Shown here in pieces: positions 57,255 to 64,000 of a DNA stretch of 64,000 nucleotides. The DNA comes from Paracoccus albicereus. Its GTDB lineage: Bacteria > Pseudomonadota > Alphaproteobacteria > Rhodobacterales > Rhodobacteraceae. Position numbers and translations under genes: made by a program. The first letter of the stretch is position 1. Each line of letters opens with the position of its first letter. The stretch covers positions 496,001 to 560,000 of the forward strand of contig NZ_JAKZEU010000002.1 in assembly GCF_024359525.1 (NCBI RefSeq). The letters run 5' to 3'. The notes under the pieces were generated by a model. That model saw only the letters and a program-made list of their open reading frames with translations. It was not told the origin of the DNA and did not search any database.

Positions 57255-58435
57255 TGTTCGCGCCCTTTCTCGACGCACTTCGTCGCGAGGGGGTGCCTGT
57301 CAGCCTGCGCGAATATCTCGATCTCCTTGGCGGGGTCGCGGCGGGTGTGACGGACGAGACGACAGAGGGCTTCTATCATTTCGCCCGCACCGCACTGGTC
57401 AAGGACGAGCGCCATCTGGACCGTTTCGATCGCGCGTTTTCGGCCGCCTTCGCAGGGCTTGAAGCGGTATCGATCGAAACCCTGTTCGAGACTGTCGAAC
57501 TGCCAGAGGATTGGCTGAGGAAGCTCGCCGAGAAGACGCTGACCGACGCCGAGAAGGCCGAAATCGAGGGCAGCGGCAGTTTCGAAGCGCTGATGGACAA
57601 GCTGCGCGAACGGCTGGCCGAACAGCAGGGGCGCCACCAGGGCGGCAACAAGTGGATCGGGACAGCGGGGACATCGCCTTTCGGCGCTTATGGCTACAAT
57701 CCCGAAGGCGTGCGGATCGGACAGAACGAAAGCCGCCATCGCCGTGCGGTCAAAGTCTGGGACAAGCGCGAGTTCCGTGATTTCGACGATGCTGTCGAGC
57801 TGGGTACCCGTAACATCAAGGTCGCGCTGAAGCGGCTGCGCCATTGGGCGCGCCACGGCGCTGCAGAGGAACTGGACCTACCCGCAACCATCCGGGCGAC
57901 GGCTGATCACGGCTATATCGATGTCCAGACCCGGCCTGAGCGGCGCAACGCGGTCAAGGTCCTGATTTTTCTCGACGTGGGCGGCAGCATGGACGACCGT
58001 TCCCGCCTGATGGACGAGCTGTTCAGCGCCGCGCGTGCCGAGTTCAAGCACATGGAGCATTTCTACTTTCACAACTGCCTTTACGAAGGCGTGTGGCGTG
58101 ACAATCGCCGCCGCTGGACGGAGACCGTCCCCACCTGGGATCTGCTTCACCGCTACGGGCGAGACTACAAATGCATCTTCGTGGGCGATGCCAGCATGTC
58201 ACCTTACGAGATCGCGGCACCGGGCGGCGCGAACGAGCATTGGAACGAAGAGCCGGGCGCATTGTGGCTTTCCCGCGCCTGTGAAACCTGGCCGGATCAC
58301 GTCTGGCTGAACCCGGTACCCGAGGCTCACTGGGGATACACCCGATCGATCGGCATGATCCGCGACATCTTCCCTGAACGGATGATGCCGCTGACGCTGG
58401 ACGGGCTGACACGCGCGATGCGGGTGCTGGGGTGA
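57254..58435 (+). CDS. CoxE-like VWA domain protein
   Basis: A 393-residue cytosolic protein. The N-terminal ~200 residues (PVSLREYLDLLGGVAAGVTD) match the CoxE-like/YehP-type proteins; the VWA domain begins near residue 230 with a metal site LIFLDVGGSMDD (D-x-G-x-S) and has HFYFHNCLYEGVWRD and VGDASMSPYEI. Such proteins usually partner a MoxR AAA ATPase in protein activation, but no MoxR gene is adjacent here. It is coupled on both sides: TGATG with the small membrane gene and GTGA with dedA. Confidence 0.88.
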   Translation: MFAPFLDALRREGVPVSLREYLDLLGGVAAGVTDETTEGFYHFARTALVKDERHLDRFDRAFSAAFAGLEAVSIETLFETVELPEDWLRKLAEKTLTDAEKAEIEGSGSFEALMDKLRERLAEQQGRHQGGNKWIGTAGTSPFGAYGYNPEGVRIGQNESRHRRAVKVWDKREFRDFDDAVELGTRNIKVALKRLRHWARHGAAEELDLPATIRATADHGYIDVQTRPERRNAVKVLIFLDVGGSMDDRSRLMDELFSAARAEFKHMEHFYFHNCLYEGVWRDNRRRWTETVPTWDLLHRYGRDYKCIFVGDASMSPYEIAAPGGANEHWNEEPGALWLSRACETWPDHVWLNPVPEAHWGYTRSIGMIRDIFPERMMPLTLDGLTRAMRVLG

Positions 58436-59019
58436 CGCACGACCTGCTGTCTCTGCTGCCCACATGGGGACCATGGCTGATCGCGCTCGCGGCCTTCATG
58501 TCCTGCCTGTCGCTGCCCATCCCGACATCGGTGCTGCTGCTCAGCGCCGGGGCGCTGTCCGGCACGGGACACCTTCACCTCCCCGCGCTGGTCGTCGCGG
58601 CGGTGATCGGCGCGACGCTGGGCGATCTGTTGGCGTTTTCGATTGCGAAGCGCGTCGAGCCGTTCATCGACCGGCCCGGTACGCGCCGCGCAGCACTGTT
58701 GGGTCGGGCACGTGCTTTCATCACACGTCGCGGCATGATGGCCGTCTTCCTGTCCCGCTGGCTGATCACACCCCTGGGCCCCGCGACCAACTACGTCGCC
58801 GGCATGGCGGGCCTTCCGCTGCCCCGTTTCGCGCTCGCCAGCATTTCGGGAGAGGTGCTGTGGGCGGTCATTCATCTCGGCGCCGGGCACCTGTTCGGGC
58901 GTCAGTTCCGCGACGCCGAAGGTGCGGCGATCAAGGCGCTGGCCGTAGCCGCCATCTTGGGTCTGATTCTTTGGGGGTTACGGGTCTTGTGGCACCGACG
59001 CGGCCGGCCCGCGCCATGA
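58432..59019 (+). CDS. DedA/SNARE-associated family membrane protein
   Basis: A 195-residue inner-membrane protein, starting with GTG that overlaps the VWA stop by 4 bases. DedA hallmarks are present: LPIPTSVLLLSAGAL at the first re-entrant segment and FLSRWLITPLGPATNYVAGM (the conserved R in helix 3). DedA proteins flip or recycle membrane lipids such as undecaprenyl phosphate or phosphatidylethanolamine, and support envelope energetics. The exact subgroup is uncertain. Confidence 0.87.
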   Translation: MTHDLLSLLPTWGPWLIALAAFMSCLSLPIPTSVLLLSAGALSGTGHLHLPALVVAAVIGATLGDLLAFSIAKRVEPFIDRPGTRRAALLGRARAFITRRGMMAVFLSRWLITPLGPATNYVAGMAGLPLPRFALASISGEVLWAVIHLGAGHLFGRQFRDAEGAAIKALAVAAILGLILWGLRVLWHRRGRPAP

Positions 59020-59068
59020 AGCCTGTTGCACGATTGACGGTGACAGCCGGAGACCCCAGCTTTGTGCC

Positions 59069-59752
59069 ATGCTGAAGCTGACGCCGATCCTGCTGATCCT
59101 CGCCTATGCCGCCGCGATGTGGTTCTTTTCGGCTTGGCGGCTCAAGCGGGAATTGAACGAACGGTCGACGCCGCTGAACCATCCACGCCTGAAGCCGATG
59201 CTGGAAAGGCTGGGCCGCGCAATGGATCTGCCGCCGGTCGAGGCGCATATCTACGAGATCGAGCCGGTGAACGGATTGGCCGCGCCCGACGGGCGCATCT
59301 TCCTGACCCGTGGTTTCATCCGCAAGCTCGATGCGTGCGAGGTAACGGCCGAGGAACTGGCGTCAGTCGTGGCCCATGAGCTGGGCCATGTCGCGCACGG
59401 CCACGCGCGTCGCCGAATGGTTGATTTCGCGGGCCAGAACGTGATCCGTGCGGTCTTGGCCGGTGTGCTGGGTCGCATGATCCCTTTTGTCGGCCCTTGG
59501 ATCGCGAATATCGCGGCGGCCGCCCTGTCCGCGCGCCTGTCACGACAGGACGAGTTCGAGGCCGATGCGTTCGCGACCGCATTGATGGTCAAGGCGGGGT
59601 TGGGTGCAGAGCCACAGAAAAGCCTGTTTCGCAAGCTCGACCAGCTGACCTCTCGCGCGGGGGGCGCGCCCGCCTGGCTGATGTTGCATCCGCGGACGGA
59701 CCAGCGCATCGCCGCGATCGAGGCGAATGTCGCCCGCTGGAAGCCACGTTGA
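59069..59752 (+). CDS. M48 family metallopeptidase
   Basis: A 227-residue membrane-anchored zinc protease with an N-terminal helix (LTPILLILAYAAAMWFFSAW), catalytic HELGH (His103-Glu104, His107), and the third ligand in RQDEFEADAFATALM. It is shorter than HtpX (no second membrane pair) and has no TPR domain, so resembles the minimal M48 set. It is in the same direction as dedA, 49 bases downstream. It may degrade misfolded membrane proteins. Confidence 0.9.
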   Translation: MLKLTPILLILAYAAAMWFFSAWRLKRELNERSTPLNHPRLKPMLERLGRAMDLPPVEAHIYEIEPVNGLAAPDGRIFLTRGFIRKLDACEVTAEELASVVAHELGHVAHGHARRRMVDFAGQNVIRAVLAGVLGRMIPFVGPWIANIAAAALSARLSRQDEFEADAFATALMVKAGLGAEPQKSLFRKLDQLTSRAGGAPAWLMLHPRTDQRIAAIEANVARWKPR

Positions 59753-59846
59753 ACACGCTGCTGCGTGCGTCGCGAACGGTGACATTCGGGACTTTCCGGG
59801 GCTGAGAACCCTGCCTATCCTGCAATGCATGGTTGCAAGGCCTCGC

Positions 59847-61031
59847 ATGTCCCTCCCTTTTCGCCGGCAGGTGTTGTACATCCCCGGCTACGACCCCTTT
59901 CCGCCGCGCCGTTACCGCGAGCTTTATCGGCGCGAAGGTGTCGCGCAGGCCGCGATCAGCGCCTACCGGATTGCGATGGCAAAGCGCGAGCAGGCAGGAC
60001 CAGGTTTCGGATGGGCCGCCGAAACCGTCATCAACGGTCAAGCTGCCCGCGGGGAAGTCGAGGTGCTGGTCTGGGACGACATCGTGCAACGCTCCATGGG
60101 ACGCGGCATCATCGCCACCTATGGCCAACTTGTTCAAACGGCATGGGCGTATATCGGATCGGGCGCCCTGTTTCGACTGATGCGCCTGCGTCGTGGGCCG
60201 GTTCTGGCCGCTCTTTATCCCATCATCGTGCTGACGCTGCAGCTGCTGGCAGCGATCGCTGCGGGTCTGCTGTGCGGTTGGCTTGTCTCGCGGGTCGCTG
60301 GTTGGTGGGCGGGCCTGCCCGCCGGTGCCGGGGTCGTCTGGGCAGTCCTGGTCCTGTGGCAGCGTCATGACAACCGCTTCTTCGCCCATTACCTGATGCA
60401 TGATTACGCCTTCACCGCTGCTGAAAATGGCGCCTATCCACGGGCACTGGCTCAACGGGTCGAGCGATTCCGTGACCGGATCGCCGACGCCCTGCAGGGT
60501 GACTGGGACGAGGTTCTGGTGATCGGCCATTCCTCGGGGGCCTATCTGGCGGTCTCGGCGCTGTCGGCGCTGCCCGCAGACCACGACACCGATGCGCCAG
60601 CGCTGTCGCTGATGACATTGGGCCATGTCGTGCCGATGGCCTCGTTCCTGCCCCGCGCGGACAGGTTGCGCGCGGATCTCGCCGCATTGTCGCGGCGCGA
60701 GGATCTGTTCTGGCTGGATGTCACCGCGCCGGGCGACGCCTGCTGTTTCGCGTTGTGCGATCCGGTCGCGGTGTCCGGCGTTGCACCTGTCGATCAGCGC
60801 TGGCCGCTGGTGATTTCCGCGGCCTTCACCCAGACCCTGTCGTCTGAACGTCAGGCCGCGCTGCGCAACCGGTGGTTCAAGCTTCATTTCCAGTATCTCT
60901 GCGCTTTCGACCGGCCCGGCGATTACGATTATTTCGCCATCACTGCAGGCCCGCAGACGCTGGCGCAGCGCTTTGCCGGCCGCGCTCACTCGCCCGGCCG
61001 CATCACACTTCCAGCGGGCCGGGCCGCATGA
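59847..61031 (+). CDS. membrane-embedded alpha/beta hydrolase-like protein
   Basis: A 394-residue protein with an IPGYDPFPPRRY opening that suggests an alpha/beta hydrolase oxyanion loop (IPGYD), two membrane helices (~115-165: ALYPIIVLTLQLLAAIAAGL and AGAGVVWAVLVLW) and then the nucleophile elbow VLVIGHSSGAYLA (Gly-His-Ser-Ser-Gly). Residues after that (LMTLGHVVPMASFLPRAD, QRWPLVISAAFT) fit the second half of the fold. The start is uncertain: 59829 or 59847, the latter preceded by AAGG. The stop overlaps the P450 start (ATGA). The substrate is unknown; pairing with a P450 suggests lipid or terpenoid-like chemistry, by inference only. Confidence 0.78.
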   Translation: MSLPFRRQVLYIPGYDPFPPRRYRELYRREGVAQAAISAYRIAMAKREQAGPGFGWAAETVINGQAARGEVEVLVWDDIVQRSMGRGIIATYGQLVQTAWAYIGSGALFRLMRLRRGPVLAALYPIIVLTLQLLAAIAAGLLCGWLVSRVAGWWAGLPAGAGVVWAVLVLWQRHDNRFFAHYLMHDYAFTAAENGAYPRALAQRVERFRDRIADALQGDWDEVLVIGHSSGAYLAVSALSALPADHDTDAPALSLMTLGHVVPMASFLPRADRLRADLAALSRREDLFWLDVTAPGDACCFALCDPVAVSGVAPVDQRWPLVISAAFTQTLSSERQAALRNRWFKLHFQYLCAFDRPGDYDYFAITAGPQTLAQRFAGRAHSPGRITLPAGRAA

Positions 61032-62374
61032 TCCCGCCGAAGCCCGAAAGCTCCGAAGGCCGCGCGGGCGTGCTGCGATTTGCCCGCGCGTTCAGGCGTG
61101 ACCTGCTATCCGCGCTGCCCGCGCGACTATATCGCGCGTGGATGGCCGAGTACCGCGCACCGCTGATCCACAGCTTCTTCTGCAACCACCCCGACCTGAT
61201 CCGCACCATCCTGCGCGACCGGCCGCGCGATTTTCCCAAATCTGACCGCCTGCGCGAAGGGCTCGCGCCGCTGCTCGGTCAGTCGGTCTTCGTCACTAAC
61301 GGCCCGCAATGGGAAAAGCAGCGACGCATCATCGATCCCGCCTTCGAAGGCGGGCGCCTGCGCGAGGTGTTCGACGCGATGTGGGATGCGACCGACGCCG
61401 CGATTGCACGCCTTCCCGAAGGTGAAGGCGACATCGAGCCGCAGGTGAACCACTTGGCAGCGGATATCATGTTCCGGACGCTGTTCTCGATCCCGATCGG
61501 CAATGGTCTGGCCGACCGCGTCTATCGCGCCTTCCGCGACCATCAGGACTCCCAGCCAATCGTCAATCCCGCCGCGCTGCTGCCTTGGCCACGCTGGCTG
61601 CCGCGCCCTCATTCGCGCCGGACCCGGGCCAGTGCCGAGCAGATCCGCGGGCTGATCACCGCCCTGGTCGCGGTCCGCGCCCGCGCAATCAGCGACGGCA
61701 CGGCGCCCGACGATCTGGCGACGAAGATCATGACCACGCCCGATCCGCTGACCGGGCGCCGCTTTACCCAAGAAGAGGTCGTCGATCAGGTGGCGATCTT
61801 CTTTCTCGCCGGGCACGAAACCGGCGCCGCCGCTCTGTCCTGGACGCTGTGGCTGCTGGCCGCCCATCCCGAATGGCAGGAACGGGTGGCCGAGGAGGGC
61901 CGTGAGCTACCACACGATTTCGCGGCGCTGTCACGGCTGAAGATCACGCGCGCCTGTTTCCGCGAGGCGATGCGGCTTTATCCGCCGGTGCCGATGATGG
62001 TCCGCGAGGCGACGCAGGTCGAGACGTTCCGCGACCGTCAGGTGCCGATAGGCGCGCAGCTCGTGATCTCTCCCTGGCACCTGCATCGCCATGAACGGCT
62101 CTGGCACGATCCCGACACCTTCGATCCGAACCGCTTTCTGGACAGTTCCAGCGTCCCCGCCACGCGCGACGCCTATATTCCCTTCTCGACCGGTGCGCGC
62201 GCTTGCCCCGGTGCCGGATTCGCGATGATGGAGGGGGTGCTGGCCACCGCGCGCATCACCGCCGCTTTTCGAATGGAACCGGGAGAGAAGGTGCCGGTGC
62301 CACAAGCTCGTCTGACCGTTCGCGGCCGGGATGGTATCACCATTCGTCTGACAGATCGTGGGAAACCATCATGA
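61028..62374 (+). CDS. cytochrome P450
   Basis: A 448-residue soluble monooxygenase. The oxygen-binding helix FLAGHETGAAALSWTLWLLA, the ExxR motif in CFREAMRLYPP and the haem loop FSTGARACPGAGFAMMEG (Cys at ~393 as the haem ligand) are all intact. It overlaps the membrane hydrolase gene (ATGA) and the MmcQ-like gene (ATGA), so expression is coupled. No ferredoxin or reductase gene lies in the window. The substrate cannot be read; similarity in the haem region is to bacterial fatty-acid/alkane-like P450s, weakly. Confidence 0.94.
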   Translation: MIPPKPESSEGRAGVLRFARAFRRDLLSALPARLYRAWMAEYRAPLIHSFFCNHPDLIRTILRDRPRDFPKSDRLREGLAPLLGQSVFVTNGPQWEKQRRIIDPAFEGGRLREVFDAMWDATDAAIARLPEGEGDIEPQVNHLAADIMFRTLFSIPIGNGLADRVYRAFRDHQDSQPIVNPAALLPWPRWLPRPHSRRTRASAEQIRGLITALVAVRARAISDGTAPDDLATKIMTTPDPLTGRRFTQEEVVDQVAIFFLAGHETGAAALSWTLWLLAAHPEWQERVAEEGRELPHDFAALSRLKITRACFREAMRLYPPVPMMVREATQVETFRDRQVPIGAQLVISPWHLHRHERLWHDPDTFDPNRFLDSSSVPATRDAYIPFSTGARACPGAGFAMMEGVLATARITAAFRMEPGEKVPVPQARLTVRGRDGITIRLTDRGKPS

Positions 62375-62712
62375 CCCGGAAGATCGTTCACGATACCTGT
62401 TCCGCCCTGCCTGGCGCGGAATGGTCCGACCCCTGGGGCGGCGGGCACGATTGCTGGAAGGTCGGCGGCAAGATCTTTGCAGTGACCGGTTCGGTGAACG
62501 CGGCCGTCGCGGTCAAGACAGAAGGGATCGATCAGGCCGAGATGCTGATCGCGGCCGGGCCCGCGCGCAGGGCGTCCTATTTCCATCGCAGTTGGGTCGA
62601 GTTGCCGCTGGATACGCCCGCTGACGAATTGCAGCATCGCATTCGCGCCAGCTACGGGCTGATCCGCGCGACCCTGCCGAAGAAGGTGCAGGCTGCGCTG
62701 GATCCAGTCTAG
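62371..62712 (+). CDS. MmcQ/YjbR family protein
   Basis: A 113-residue DNA-binding-type small protein with the YjbR fold: LPGAEWSDPWGGGHDCWKVG at the start (Trp-rich, like MmcQ), VKTEGIDQAEMLIAA and RRASYFHRSWVELPLDTPAD. The family name comes from the mitomycin operon of Streptomyces, but proteins are widespread and their role is unresolved. The ATG overlaps the P450 stop; the stop shares CTAG with that of the convergent ABC ATPase gene. Confidence 0.85.
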   Translation: MTRKIVHDTCSALPGAEWSDPWGGGHDCWKVGGKIFAVTGSVNAAVAVKTEGIDQAEMLIAAGPARRASYFHRSWVELPLDTPADELQHRIRASYGLIRATLPKKVQAALDPV

Positions 62713-63833
62713 CGAAACAGCACCAGTGATCCGGGCGACCAGGCCACGCGGGTGCGCGTGCCGACGTCCTGAACCTCGCGACCGAAGACGTTGCGCATCG
62801 AGATGCGGACCGGTCGCGCGTTGCCGTCGCCGCGCGCCGAGCCGTCCAGCCGCAAATCGTAATAGGTCATATCACCGTAATAGACGACTTCGTCGATCGT
62901 AGCCCCGGTCTCACGTTCCTGGCTGCGGGTCGCGCTGGCGCTGAGCAGGGTCATCGTTTCGGGCCGGAAGCCGACCATCGGCCGCTCGTCACCCGATGTC
63001 AGCCGGCTGATCTGCTTCGGCGGCAGCACGACCTCGCCCAGGCCCGAGACATCGACGGTGACGTTGCCCTCGGCGTCCTCACCCGTGACGTCGGCCGGGA
63101 GGAAGTTCATAACGCCGATGAAATCCGCGACGCGCCGGTCGGCGGGTCTGGCATAGAGGGCCTCGGGCCCGTCCAGCTGGGCGATCCGGCCCTCGAACAT
63201 CACGGCGATGCGGTCGGACATGACCAACGCCTCTTCCTGATCGTGCGTCACCAGCACGAAGGTGATGCCGACCTGACGCTGCAGCTTGATCAGTTCGACC
63301 TGCATCTGCTCGCGCATCTTGCGGTCGAGCGCCGACAGCGGTTCGTCCAGCAGCAGAACCTTGGGCTTCAGGATCAGCGCGCGCGCCAATGCCACCCGCT
63401 GTCGCTGGCCACCCGAAAGCGCATGGGCTGCGCGCTTGCCGTAGCCCTTGAGGCCGACCATCTGCAGCGCCTCTTCCACCAGCGCGTCCTTTTCGGACTT
63501 GCTGCGCGAATCGCGGCGCAGTCCGAAGGCGACGTTCTGCGCGACCGTCAGGTGCGGGAAGATCGCGTAGGACTGGAAGACCATGTTGGTCGGGCGCTTG
63601 TTCGCCGGCACATCCTCCATCCGCTTGCCGTCGATCAGGACGGCGCCGGACGAGATATCCTCGAACCCCGCGATCACCCGCAGCAGCGTCGTCTTGCCGC
63701 AACCCGACGGACCGAGGAGCGAGAAGAACTCGCCCTCGCGGATGGTCAGGTCGATGTCACGCAGCGCGTGATAATCGCCGTAATGCTTATTCAGGCCGGT
63801 GCATTCGATCATCGGCTTGCGGTCTTCGGTCAC
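62709..63833 (-). CDS. potA: polyamine/iron-type ABC transporter ATPase (PotA-like)
   Basis: A 374-residue ATPase of the spermidine/putrescine (CUT1/PotA) class. Walker A LGPSGCGKTTLLRVIAG, Q-loop MVFQSYAIFPHLT, signature ALSGGQRQRVALARALI, Walker B VLLLDEPLSALDR and H-loop FVLVTHDQEEAL are followed by an OB-fold TOBE domain (PMVGFRPETM). It starts with GTG overlapping the upstream permease stop (GTGA). The substrate is probably a polyamine or related compound by family; not proved. Confidence 0.9.
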   Translation of the reverse strand: MTEDRKPMIECTGLNKHYGDYHALRDIDLTIREGEFFSLLGPSGCGKTTLLRVIAGFEDISSGAVLIDGKRMEDVPANKRPTNMVFQSYAIFPHLTVAQNVAFGLRRDSRSKSEKDALVEEALQMVGLKGYGKRAAHALSGGQRQRVALARALILKPKVLLLDEPLSALDRKMREQMQVELIKLQRQVGITFVLVTHDQEEALVMSDRIAVMFEGRIAQLDGPEALYARPADRRVADFIGVMNFLPADVTGEDAEGNVTVDVSGLGEVVLPPKQISRLTSGDERPMVGFRPETMTLLSASATRSQERETGATIDEVVYYGDMTYYDLRLDGSARGDGNARPVRISMRNVFGREVQDVGTRTRVAWSPGSLVLFR

Positions 63834-64000
63834 ACCAATCCTCCGGTGCCGGTTGCGCCGATGCGGGCATTGCCCCGGCGGCGGAAATATTCACCCAAGG
63901 CGAGCAGAACGATCGACAACGCAACCAGCACGGTCCCAAGCGCCATGATGACCGGGATCGCCTTCGGAAAGCGAAGTTGGCTGAAGATGTAGGTGGGCAG
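63830..64000 (-). CDS. ABC transporter permease, C-terminal part
   Basis: The frame enters from the window edge on the minus strand and gives the last 56 residues of an inner-membrane subunit: one helix (IPVIMALGTVLVALSIVLLA) and a basic tail (FRRRGNARIG). The stop overlaps the GTG start of the ATPase gene by 4 bases. It is the PotC/PotB-type partner of PotA, by position and composition. The start lies outside the window. Confidence 0.8.
   Translation of the reverse strand: MPTYIFSQLRFPKAIPVIMALGTVLVALSIVLLALGEYFRRRGNARIGATGTGGLV

Overview
The window is a 64 kb stretch of a high-GC (roughly two thirds G+C by eye) alphaproteobacterial chromosome, most probably a Rhodobacterales member (Rhodobacteraceae/Roseobacteraceae). 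The grounds are the ribB-ribH-nusB order, a tRNA-His with A73 and no C73 partner for an extra G-1, MmcB, DUF6324, DUF6456, DUF6477, DUF3422 and IalB-type proteins, many TRAP and ABC transporters, and alpha-type promoters (TTGNNN-N17-TANNNT). It reads as ordinary core/accessory chromosome. I see no insertion sequence, prophage, integrase, CRISPR array or rRNA.

Layout. 1-2375: riboflavin genes (ribB with a decayed GTP cyclohydrolase II half, ribH) and nusB in a tightly overlapping operon. 2376-4872: a DUF481 outer-membrane protein, a probable 6S-like small RNA, SOS-type mmcB, DUF6324 and tRNA-His. 4880-10491: an M20 amidohydrolase, a membrane stress pair (DUF883 plus holin-like), and a TAXI-type TRAP transporter. 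10622-14960: CGFS glutaredoxin with BolA, a thioredoxin-like protein, a DUF442-type phosphatase, an Spx/ArsC-like protein coupled to a 24-residue lipoprotein, DUF3422 and an L,D-transpeptidase. 15271-18780: an NCS1 nucleobase permease and an arsR-arsC-acr3 arsenic operon with a palindromic operator and a predicted leaderless message. 18853-23432: pntAB transhydrogenase, a lyxose/mannose isomerase and an Ala/Thr/Pro-rich membrane protein. 23558-33255: pepN, an acyltransferase, obgE-proB, an SMR exporter, SelO, an EEP-family hydrolase and enolase.

33303-46893: a MocR regulator, a TRAP dctP facing a dctQM pair tail to tail, and an oppABCDF peptide transporter followed directly by an ABC exporter half-transporter. 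46946-53469: tRNA-Leu(CAA), lipA, an unrecognised conserved protein, DUF6456, DUF6477 and a HerA-like ATPase, then a 520 bp gene-free stretch that holds two candidate small RNAs, then an IalB-like protein. 53534-64000: putA; a packed forward run of small membrane protein, CoxE-like VWA protein, DedA, M48 protease, membrane hydrolase, cytochrome P450 and MmcQ/YjbR; and the end of a polyamine-type ABC operon.

Most worth following: the RNA layer (candidate small RNAs near 3729-3862, 34860-34976, 52021-52104 and 52201-52288), the arsR operator/leaderless start, the LexA-like box before mmcB, the head-to-tail array of 11-bp GTACAC units at 15075-15118, the split convergent TRAP locus with low-complexity tails, and the hydrolase-P450-MmcQ gene chain. 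Family assignments rest on motif recognition by reading, without database searches.
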